From Helicobacteraceae bacterium (GTDB taxonomy: Bacteria; Campylobacterota; Campylobacteria; Campylobacterales; Sulfurimonadaceae), in the NCBI GenBank assembly GCA_027057185.1, contig JALUJE010000025.1:1-8666 (forward strand): 8,666 bases of DNA, read 5' to 3'. Both the position numbers and the translations under genes were made by a program. Below are positions 1 to 4,346 of the stretch, piece by piece. The notes under the pieces were generated by a model. It saw only the letters and a list, made by a program, of their open reading frames with translations. It did no database searches and had not been told where the DNA came from. Within the stretch, counting starts at the first letter, position 1, and each line of letters starts with the position of its first letter.

Positions 1-527
1 AAGCGGGCCGCGGGCCGCTTGCCGGTTCGTTAGTCATGGCAGGGGTAGTTCTACATCGCAACATCGCCGGTCTCAACGACTCCAAAAAGCTGACATCCAA
101 ACAACGTGAAGCTCTTTTTGCACGCATTGTTGAGGCAAGCACTTATCATATTGTTAGTTTTTCTGCCGGCACTATTGACACTCATGGCATGTCTCACTGC
201 CTACGTGAAGGGCTCTTGGACATTATGGCAGCCATCTCCTGCGAGCACTACCTCTTTGACGGCAACTCCAACTTCGGCGTCACAGGTTTAGCGACACAAA
301 TCAAAGCCGATGCCACGGTTGCAGCGGTCAGTGCTGCTTCTATCATGGCTAAAGTTACCCGAGATCGGGAGATGCTTGCTCTGGCACGGCAATATCCAGA
401 CTACGGTTTTGAACGCCATAAAGGGTACGGCACAGCACTTCACATCCAGAAGATTCAAGAACATGGCTATTGCGATATTCACCGACGCTCTTTTCACTTA
501 AAAGCCTTGAAAGCGACTCTTTTTTAG
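1..527 (+). CDS. rnhB: Ribonuclease HII, 5'-truncated by window edge
   Basis: RNase HII is a cytoplasmic endonuclease that cuts the RNA strand of RNA-DNA hybrids and starts removal of ribonucleotides misincorporated in DNA. The reading frame is open to the left edge. The first visible residues, AGRGPLAGSLV, are the end of the family's N-terminal DEAGRGPLAG motif, so the catalytic Asp and Glu lie just outside the window, and the ATG at 36 is internal rather than the true start. Also visible are LNDSKKL, the third acidic residue in LFDGN (about 258-260), the KADATVAAVSAASIMAKV block with the fourth Asp (about 309-311), then YGFERHKGYGT and the terminal HRRSF. About 174 residues are visible, against roughly 190-200 for the family, so only some 15-25 are missing. 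The gene appears intact. A small ORF follows within a few bases. Confidence 0.96.
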   Translation, partial: AGRGPLAGSLVMAGVVLHRNIAGLNDSKKLTSKQREALFARIVEASTYHIVSFSAGTIDTHGMSHCLREGLLDIMAAISCEHYLFDGNSNFGVTGLATQIKADATVAAVSAASIMAKVTRDREMLALARQYPDYGFERHKGYGTALHIQKIQEHGYCDIHRRSFHLKALKATLF

Positions 528-533
528 TATAAT
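507..533 (+). promoter_or_regulatory. Possible promoter at the rnhB stop codon
   Basis: A perfect TATAAT (528-533) follows the rnhB stop directly. TTGAAA lies upstream at 507-512, giving a 15-nt spacer, which is short. Initiation about 7 nt after the -10 box would fall on the ATG at 541 and give a leaderless mRNA. The evidence is only the -10 match and the absence of a Shine-Dalgarno for the next ORF; read-through from rnhB is the alternative. Confidence 0.3.
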
Positions 534-540
534 GGTGGGT

Positions 541-774
541 ATGAAACCTATACACCATATTGAAAATGCACTTAGAGATTTAGATACAGAGGTCGAAACC
601 GTTCTCACGAACATCTCACTCTCGTTAACCCAGAAAGATAATGTCATGTTGCCTCTGTTGCAGCAGAAAAAAGTGTTACAACAGACGTTAGAAGATTTGA
701 AATATTTAGAAGCGCATCCGCCCACACCCAATCAACCCTGCGGTATTTCAAAATACCGCAATGATTCCGTATGA
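541..774 (+). CDS. Small unrecognised protein downstream of rnhB
   Basis: I do not recognise this protein. It is about 77 residues if it starts at ATG 541 (MKPIHHIEN) or 80 from the in-frame ATG at 532. Neither start has a clear Shine-Dalgarno. I prefer 541 because it sits where a transcript from the TATAAT at 528-533 would begin. The body (NALRDLDTEVETVLTN, then LLQQKKVLQQTLEDLKYLEA) is charged and leucine-rich and looks like a helical hairpin or short coiled coil. The C-terminus is proline-rich and then polar (HPPTPNQPCGIS). There is no signal peptide and no membrane segment. It follows rnhB by about 13 nt and may be co-transcribed with it. Its last codons are built from a perfect inverted repeat (739-760), so the C-terminus is probably not under strong protein-level constraint. 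It may be a real small protein; a spurious ORF is not excluded. Confidence 0.5.
   Translation: MKPIHHIENALRDLDTEVETVLTNISLSLTQKDNVMLPLLQQKKVLQQTLEDLKYLEAHPPTPNQPCGISKYRNDSV
739..760. terminator. Perfect 10-bp inverted repeat between convergent genes
   Basis: The arm TGCGGTATTT (739-748) is followed after 2 nt by its exact complement AAATACCGCA (751-760). The hairpin lies at the 3' end of the small plus-strand ORF and about 40 nt past the stop of the minus-strand Cys-motif gene, so it could end or protect both transcripts. No U-tract follows on either strand, so it is not a standard intrinsic terminator; it may be an mRNA 3'-end stabiliser or a protein site. Confidence 0.4.
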
Positions 775-785
775 TAACGGCCTAA

Positions 786-795
786 TTTACATGTA
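786..795. repeat. TTTACATGTA motif, copy 1 of 3
   Basis: TTTACATGTA lies just past the stop of the Cys-motif gene. The same decamer recurs inside the 20-bp palindrome at 4409-4428 and in the 12-bp palindrome at 7190-7201. Three copies of a 10-mer in 8.7 kb exceeds chance expectation for this composition, but no function is known. Confidence 0.35.
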
Positions 796-798
796 GTT

Positions 799-1041
799 TT
801 ATTTGGTACCGCATTTTCCAGCACCACACTTCATGGCACCTTTGGCGTCTTCTACCGCTTTTTCAACTTTTTTACTGCTATTGGCATCGACAACGGCAGA
901 CGTTGCTGCATTCACTGCTTCTTTGGCATTACCGCATTTTCCGGCACCACACTTCATACCTTCGGCACTTAACGTTGTCGCACCGATTCCTGTAAATAAC
1001 GCCACTGCTAACAGCAGTGTTCCTAATTTAAGATGTTGCAT
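799..1041 (-). CDS. Exported small protein with two MKCGAGKCG motifs, RiPP metallophore precursor-like
   Basis: An 80-residue protein with an N-terminal Sec signal peptide (MQHLKLGTLLLAVALFTGIG, probable cleavage near ATTLSA-EG, residue 26). The mature part of about 54 residues holds two copies of MKCGAGKCG (residues 29-37 and 70-78) around an Ala/Lys/Glu/Asp-rich helical linker. Known: GKCG-rich exported peptides include the HvfA/bufferin group, whose Cys residues are turned into copper-binding oxazolone-thioamide pairs by DUF692 (MNIO) enzymes. Inference: this protein may be a precursor of that type or a simple periplasmic metal-binding peptide. No DUF692 or partner gene lies in the window, so the link rests on the motif and export signal alone. 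I chose the ATG at 1041 because AAGGAA sits 6 nt upstream; an in-frame ATG at 1056 would add five residues but has no such site. A T-rich, weak -10-like region precedes the gene. Confidence 0.85.
   Translation of the reverse strand: MQHLKLGTLLLAVALFTGIGATTLSAEGMKCGAGKCGNAKEAVNAATSAVVDANSSKKVEKAVEDAKGAMKCGAGKCGTK
808..957 (-). repeat. 27-bp direct repeat encoding the MKCGAGKCG motifs
   Basis: The stretches 808-834 and 931-957 are identical at 26 of 27 positions; the one difference is A/G at the thirteenth base. They encode the two Cys motifs and are 123 bp (41 codons) apart. Identity at synonymous positions suggests recent internal duplication or gene conversion of the motif rather than independent conservation. 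Confidence 0.85.
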
Positions 1042-1047
1042 TGCAAT

Positions 1048-1053
1048 TTCCTT
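1048..1053 (-). promoter_or_regulatory. Ribosome binding site AAGGAA of the Cys-motif gene
   Basis: AAGGAA on the minus strand ends 6 nt before the ATG at 1041 and lies downstream of the alternative ATG at 1056. It therefore supports the shorter, 80-residue product. Confidence 0.7.
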
Positions 1054-1213
1054 CATTTGATTTGTGAGTTTTTAAATCGTCAGAAGTATGATATATGAAA
1101 AAAGACAACCGTTAGTATACGTTATCTTGTGACAACGTTTTTAAACGTGTGCTAAAGAGCGTAGCGGCATAGTTATACCGATGCTTGAAACAAGGTGATA
1201 TGCGTGATGTTGT

Positions 1214-1333
1214 AAAAAAGAAGTACTCCCCTTCAGATACCTGCGGCACATAGCGAGCTAAGGTGTGCTGCTGTATTCCTACCCTGACACAGTGCCTTAA
1301 AACACCATTGCACAGGTCTAAAGAGAAGCGCTC
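1214..1333 (-). ncRNA. ffs: 4.5S / signal recognition particle RNA, small bacterial type
   Basis: This RNA binds Ffh to form the SRP, which delivers nascent membrane proteins to FtsY and the Sec translocon. Domain IV is clear. A GGAA tetraloop (1279-1276) is closed by GUA/UAC. Next comes the invariant symmetric loop CAGG (1286-1283) / AGCA (1272-1269), then helix UGUGU/GCACA. A 3-nt asymmetric loop CAC on the 5' side follows, then helix UAAGG/CCUUA. The rest of the rod also pairs: AUGGUG (1308-1303) with CGCUAU (1255-1250), CCUG (1316-1313) with CAGG (1243-1240), AGA with UCU, and CUUCUCUU (1328-1321) with AAGGGGAG (1233-1226) including G-U pairs. A run of six U (1219-1214) ends the transcript. 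Length is about 115-120 nt, as in gammaproteobacterial ffs (114 nt mature). Exact ends are inferred from pairing. It is easily missed because it encodes no protein. Confidence 0.94.
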
Positions 1334-1359
1334 AACACAACATAATGTGCTCAGCGCTT
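1326..1359 (-). other. Leader hairpin of the ffs precursor
   Basis: Reading the minus strand, AAGCGCU pairs with AGCGCUU (7 bp). After a G/G mismatch, AGCACA pairs with UGUGUU (6 bp, one G-U) around a 6-nt loop. The hairpin lies between the promoter's expected start (about 1367) and the body of the SRP RNA. It shares CUU (1328-1326) with the terminal stem of the mature RNA, so the two folds compete. In E. coli the 4.5S precursor leader is removed by RNase P; a similar maturation step is inferred here. Confidence 0.7.
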
Positions 1360-1374
1360 AAAAGTTTCGAGGCA

Positions 1375-1403
1375 ATTATATCTAAAAATTGGAAACTTTC
1401 CAA
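1375..1403 (-). promoter_or_regulatory. Sigma-70 promoter of ffs
   Basis: On the minus strand, TTGGAA (1403-1398) and a consensus TATAAT (1380-1375) are separated by exactly 17 nt, and initiation is expected near 1368-1366. The bases after the -10 box (TGCCTCG) are GC-rich, like the discriminators of growth-rate-controlled stable-RNA promoters, so stringent control is plausible. The -35 element is one arm of the palindrome at 1389-1403. Confidence 0.8.
1389..1403. promoter_or_regulatory. 15-bp palindrome between divergent promoters
   Basis: TTGGAAA-C-TTTCCAA is a perfect dyad with 7-bp arms. It covers the -35 box of ffs on the minus strand and abuts the -10 box (1404-1409) of the phosphorylase-like gene on the plus strand. 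A dimeric regulator bound here could affect both promoters. It may instead be a by-product of the -35 sequence; no known operator is recognised. Confidence 0.5.
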
Positions 1404-1409
1404 TATAAT
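1404..1409 (+). promoter_or_regulatory. -10 box for a probably leaderless mRNA
   Basis: TATAAT at 1404-1409 is followed by 5 nt and then ATG at 1415, so transcription would begin at or next to the A of the start codon. No Shine-Dalgarno precedes the ATG. No good -35 element is seen at 16-18 nt (the region reads TCTAAA), as is common for sigma-70 promoters in Campylobacterota. Confidence 0.6.
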
Positions 1410-1414
1410 AGCAC

Positions 1415-1972
1415 ATGATTTACATCAGTGTCGCCTTTAAAGAGGAAGCCAAACCCTTATTGCAACAGTGGCAGTTTCAACGCGATAAACGAGCACCATG
1501 TACGCTCTATGCTGCCCGACATATCTACCTTCTCATTACCCAAATGGGACCGACAAATGCTCGGCATGCCTTAGAAACCCTGCTACACTACCGACCACCG
1601 CAACCGGGGGACTGCTTTATCAATTTCGGCATCTGTGCGGCGCCAGACTCTTATGCTCTTGGTACGGTACTTCGATGCAATCATCTTACCTACCATAACC
1701 AATCACTCCGTCTTGATACCAAAACTACCTGTACCCTACAGATGTACGACTCCCCATGCAATATCGTGCAGCCTCATGCCGTCGATATGGAAAGTTTTAT
1801 ACTGTTTCAACATGCCCTGCCCCATTTTTCACAATGTTTTTGCATTAAAGTCGTCTCGGATCATTTCCAGCCCGAGACAGTACGCAAACGCACCATAGCA
1901 CCATTGTTGCAACACGGTGTCGCTGCCTTAAAGGAGATTATTCATGAATACCGCCATTGTGACCGGAGCTAG
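1415..1972 (+). CDS. Nucleoside phosphorylase / nucleosidase-like protein, short
   Basis: A 185-residue cytoplasmic protein of the nucleoside phosphorylase superfamily, closest in motif order to 5'-methylthioadenosine/S-adenosylhomocysteine nucleosidase (MTAN) and futalosine hydrolase-like enzymes. Seen: VAFKEEAKPLL (residues 6-16), matching the MTAN N-terminal acidic site; MGPTNA (44-49); NFGICAA (70-76), the substrate-loop region; VDMESF (123-128), matching VDMEGAA whose Met-Glu holds the ribose; and KVVSDHF (145-151) with the catalytic Asp (149). All three acidic positions needed for N-glycosidic cleavage are therefore present. It is about 40-50 residues shorter than typical MTAN (about 230), with the loss mainly in the middle. 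The substrate cannot be read from the sequence. The start at 1415 has no Shine-Dalgarno and is probably leaderless. The 3' end overlaps the SDR gene by 29 nt, so the two are likely translationally coupled and may act on one pathway. Confidence 0.8.
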   Translation: MIYISVAFKEEAKPLLQQWQFQRDKRAPCTLYAARHIYLLITQMGPTNARHALETLLHYRPPQPGDCFINFGICAAPDSYALGTVLRCNHLTYHNQSLRLDTKTTCTLQMYDSPCNIVQPHAVDMESFILFQHALPHFSQCFCIKVVSDHFQPETVRKRTIAPLLQHGVAALKEIIHEYRHCDRS

Positions 1973-2633
1973 TTCTGGTATTGGGAAAGCAGTTGCGATA
2001 CGACTGCTTGAACACAACTACCGAGTGATCGGTATCAGCAGACGTCGTGCCGAAATTGCCCATCCCCACTTCAGTGCTCTGCAATGCGACCTCTCCTGTG
2101 CCAAAGAGGTGACCTCACTCATTACAATGCTACAGCAAGATCACAGCATTGGTATGTTGGTTAATGCTGCAGGATTTGGAGCCTTTCAACCCCATGAAGA
2201 GCTCTCGGCTCAGACCATTGAGAACATGATACATGTTAATTTAACGGCCCCTATTCTCCTCACTAATGCCCTGCTGCGTACCCTCAAAAAACATTCCGGC
2301 TGCATTATTAACATTACCTCCATCGAAGCAACACGCTCAAGCAAATTCTCAGCGCTTTATTCCGCTACTAAAGCCGGTTTACGTGCATTCGGAAATGCCC
2401 TGTTTGAAGAGCTGCGTAACAGTGGTGTACGGGCTGTCACTATCAATCCCGACATGACAGATACACCATTTTTCGATGCCCTTCACTTTACCACGGCATC
2501 TGAACCTGATCGCCGCTTACAAAGCAGTGACATTGCCGATGCCGTTGAGCAGATTCTTGCCATGCGTGACGGAGTTGTCATGACGGAGCTGACCATACGC
2601 TCTCAACGCTTTGGTATTCGTAAAAAATTATGA
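1944..2633 (+). CDS. Short-chain dehydrogenase/reductase (classical SDR)
   Basis: A 229-residue NAD(P)-dependent oxidoreductase of the classical SDR family, a soluble Rossmann-fold protein that reduces or oxidises carbonyl/alcohol substrates. Seen: the TGASSGIG cofactor loop (residues 7-14); the run SRRRAE after strand 2 (32-37), whose arginines favour NADP(H); an Asp in QCDL (49) that contacts adenine; VNAAG (73-77), equivalent to NNAG; Asn99; and the catalytic Ser126, Tyr139, Lys143 in YSATK with the standard spacing. The INPDMTDTPFF segment (167-177) corresponds to the substrate-lid region. The length is slightly below the usual 240-260. A strong Shine-Dalgarno (AAGGAG, 1931-1936) inside the upstream gene supports the start. 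Substrate unknown. Its stop lies against the stop of the convergent flagellar ORF with a 6-bp overlap and no terminator between. Confidence 0.92.
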   Translation: MNTAIVTGASSGIGKAVAIRLLEHNYRVIGISRRRAEIAHPHFSALQCDLSCAKEVTSLITMLQQDHSIGMLVNAAGFGAFQPHEELSAQTIENMIHVNLTAPILLTNALLRTLKKHSGCIINITSIEATRSSKFSALYSATKAGLRAFGNALFEELRNSGVRAVTINPDMTDTPFFDALHFTTASEPDRRLQSSDIADAVEQILAMRDGVVMTELTIRSQRFGIRKKL

Positions 2634-2912
2634 GGTAATGTCGAGGCGCCGTAATTTTGGGCGTTCAGTTGCACGAAGGAACTGCAAACTTTTATCAATC
2701 TGCTGCATGGATACTCGCGCTTCATCCTGCAGAGTTTGAAGCAGTACCACCACCTCTTGAGCCAGAAAGTGCGCTACCTCCGCCTCTTTATTACTAAAAG
2801 AAGGCACCGTCTCAATCAGCGTCCCCAATAGTGTAGTATTTTTTTCAATAAGTGCTACTTTGAGCGTATCGAGCCACTGTTGTCCGGCACTAGGCATTGG
2901 CACGTTCTGCAT
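2628..2912 (-). CDS. Small protein downstream of fliD, possible FliT-like chaperone
   Basis: A 94-residue soluble protein that overlaps the end of fliD. The start is uncertain: ATG 2912 overlaps fliD by 23 nt, while the internal ATG at 2897 (MPSAGQQ, 89 residues) overlaps the fliD stop as ATGCCTAG. Neither has a Shine-Dalgarno, so translation is probably coupled to fliD termination. The protein is predicted to be almost wholly helical: W-L-D-TLKVALIEKNTTLLGTLIE, a short PSFSNKEAEVAHFLAQEVVVLLQTLQDEA helix, and MQQIDKSLQFLRATER, with a basic tail. Known: fliD is commonly followed by the flagellin chaperone fliS and then by the small FliD chaperone fliT. This sequence does not resemble FliS, but its size and helical pattern suit a FliT-like role. 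That function is inferred from position and size; I do not recognise the family. Confidence 0.72.
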   Translation of the reverse strand: MQNVPMPSAGQQWLDTLKVALIEKNTTLLGTLIETVPSFSNKEAEVAHFLAQEVVVLLQTLQDEARVSMQQIDKSLQFLRATERPKLRRLDITS

Positions 2913-4257
2913 TGGCTAAATTGGTAAACATAGCAGAAACCGAATTATACTGACTGATCATCGAATCATAAGCCGCATACTGTTTTTTTAAGATCTCGTA
3001 CTTGCTGTCAAGTCTCTCAATCGCACTCTGCTTACGATCTTCAAGAGATTGAAGATTGTCTCGAATACCATCACCAAAACGATCTAACGTAGCATTATAT
3101 TTTGTGTATTCTTCAACTTTCGTTGCCAGTTCATTAAAGGCACCATCCAATGTTACGGTTGATCCATCGGTATTAGTAAAGGTACCGCCGGCTAAAAATG
3201 CCTCTACGTTTCTTGGATCGGCATCAAGTTGTTCCGTAAATACTTTCTCATCCAGCGATAATGTTCCCTGTCTGTCCATATCAAAACCATAATCCATCAT
3301 CGAGCCCACACCTCCACCGATATTTGAAATCATATCTTCAAGGGTACGTTTCATACTTTTCATGGTACTCTCATTGGAAAAAATACCCCGAGTATCACTG
3401 TCGGTACTCGATTTGGTCATTGTATTCAGTTCTGTCATGGTCGCATTGTATTTGTCGACAAAACTATTAACTTTTTCCAAAATATTATCACGGTTTTGTT
3501 CTATGCCAACCGTCGAGCTACCCACTTCTTGCAACGTAATGTTTAAACCAACAATAAGATCATCAACACTATTGCTTGTCCGTGTAATAGCCTGTCCGTT
3601 AAAAGTAAAATTTGCATCAATCCCCGCCTGAATCACGCTCATACCTCCGGTCAATCGAGAATCGGAAAGATTTCCGCTGTTATCGCTCATGGTAATATCC
3701 TGAGTCGTTCCCGTATCAACAGAACTGACAAAAAGACGAAACTCTCCACTATTGATCTGCACAATAGTAGCGTCTACTTTATCTCCTGCAATATCATTAA
3801 TCGATTTTTTCAGATCATCGAGCGTGGTGGTTGCATCGTAGTCAATGGTGAAATCCTCCCCATCAATATTGAGATTCATGCTTCCTGCCCCACCGGCAAT
3901 AGTCTCACTGCCGGCGCTAAAGGCACCGGACTCTTCAATCTGTTTGGTCGCAAGATTTTGCACATCAAGCGTAAATTCCTGAATGTCGGTATTAGCCGCA
4001 GCATTCACGCTTACGGAGCTACCGTTCACACTCGTGGAGCGCTCACCAAACAGACCGTGGCTTTTTATGGCACTGATACTATCAATGAGGTTGGTCATAT
4101 TCGCATCAATAATCTCTAATGCTGCTTTTTTATCACCCTCATTGGCAATTTCCAACTCAACCGGAGTAACAAACTTGGCATCGTCTGCAGAACGTAACTG
4201 GTCCAAAACATCTTGTGTCAAGATGCTCGAACCCACACCTAGGGAACTGATACCCAT
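2890..4257 (-). CDS. fliD: Flagellar filament cap protein FliD (HAP2)
   Basis: FliD is exported by the flagellar type III system and forms the oligomeric cap under which flagellin polymerises. Seen in 455 residues: an N-terminal MGISSLGVGS and disordered/helical D0 region; a FliD N-domain to about residue 105 (IQEFTLDVQNLATKQ is typical); a beta-rich Asn/Asp/Ser/Thr middle (NIDGEDFTIDYDATTTLDDLKKSIND); and the FliD C-domain from about 220, with TFNGQAITRTSNSVDDLIVGLNI. It ends in a long coiled coil (about 385-440) with LQSLEDRKQSAIERLDSKYEILKKQYAAYD. There is no cysteine, as usual for filament-axis proteins. The length is at the short end of the family. The start is supported by AAGGAG 5 nt upstream. 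A sigma-28-type promoter precedes the gene. The DUF2920 gene lies upstream on the same strand with an 89-nt gap; no flaG is seen upstream and no fliS directly downstream. Confidence 0.97.
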   Translation of the reverse strand: MGISSLGVGSSILTQDVLDQLRSADDAKFVTPVELEIANEGDKKAALEIIDANMTNLIDSISAIKSHGLFGERSTSVNGSSVSVNAAANTDIQEFTLDVQNLATKQIEESGAFSAGSETIAGGAGSMNLNIDGEDFTIDYDATTTLDDLKKSINDIAGDKVDATIVQINSGEFRLFVSSVDTGTTQDITMSDNSGNLSDSRLTGGMSVIQAGIDANFTFNGQAITRTSNSVDDLIVGLNITLQEVGSSTVGIEQNRDNILEKVNSFVDKYNATMTELNTMTKSSTDSDTRGIFSNESTMKSMKRTLEDMISNIGGGVGSMMDYGFDMDRQGTLSLDEKVFTEQLDADPRNVEAFLAGGTFTNTDGSTVTLDGAFNELATKVEEYTKYNATLDRFGDGIRDNLQSLEDRKQSAIERLDSKYEILKKQYAAYDSMISQYNSVSAMFTNLANAERANA

Positions 4258-4294
4258 AATATCTCCTTTCTATAAATACTCTTCTATTAAAACC

Positions 4295-4321
4295 ATATCG
4301 GCCCATTCGCTTTTCTTTGTA
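4295..4321 (-). promoter_or_regulatory. Sigma-28 (FliA) promoter of fliD
   Basis: On the minus strand TACA (4321-4318) is followed after exactly 15 nt by GCCGATAT (4302-4295). The FliA consensus is TAAA-N15-GCCGATAA. The -10 element matches at 7 of 8 positions and the -35 at 3 of 4. Initiation near 4288 would give a leader of about 30 nt ending in AAGGAG. Confidence 0.7.
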
Positions 4322-4325
4322 ATGT

Positions 4326-4340
4326 TGGCATCAAATGCCA
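4326..4340 (-). terminator. Small hairpin after the DUF2920 gene
   Basis: TGGCAT and ATGCCA form a perfect 6-bp stem with a 3-nt loop, 7 nt past the DUF2920 stop and immediately upstream of the fliD sigma-28 -35 element. No U-tract follows, so at best it is a weak or factor-assisted terminator; read-through into fliD is likely. Confidence 0.35.
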
Positions 4341-4346
4341 TAGCAC

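Noticed and set aside
36..38. ATG 36 as the start of rnhB
   Set aside because: The frame is open upstream to the window edge and encodes AGRGPLAGSLV, the conserved N-terminal motif, so this Met is internal.
1054..1056. ATG 1056 as the start of the Cys-motif protein
   Set aside because: The ribosome site AAGGAA lies downstream of it and is correctly spaced for ATG 1041.
803..1060. An 85-codon open frame on the plus strand opposite the Cys-motif gene
   Set aside because: It is the mirror of a gene with a signal peptide, repeated Cys motif and ribosome site; its own translation has no recognisable features.
1135..1148. ACGTTT-TT-AAACGT inverted repeat as a terminator or operator
   Set aside because: Short, AT-rich, a 2-nt loop, and not positioned relative to any gene end; probably chance.
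1165..1180. Small minus-strand hairpin CGGUAU-AACU-AUGCCG after ffs
   Set aside because: Only 6 bp with a G-U pair and no U-tract; the ffs transcript already has its U run at 1214-1219.
2624..2658. AAAATTA ... TAATTTT as a bidirectional terminator between the SDR and the flagellar small ORF
   Set aside because: A 7-bp all-A/T stem with a 21-nt loop is too weak to support the call.
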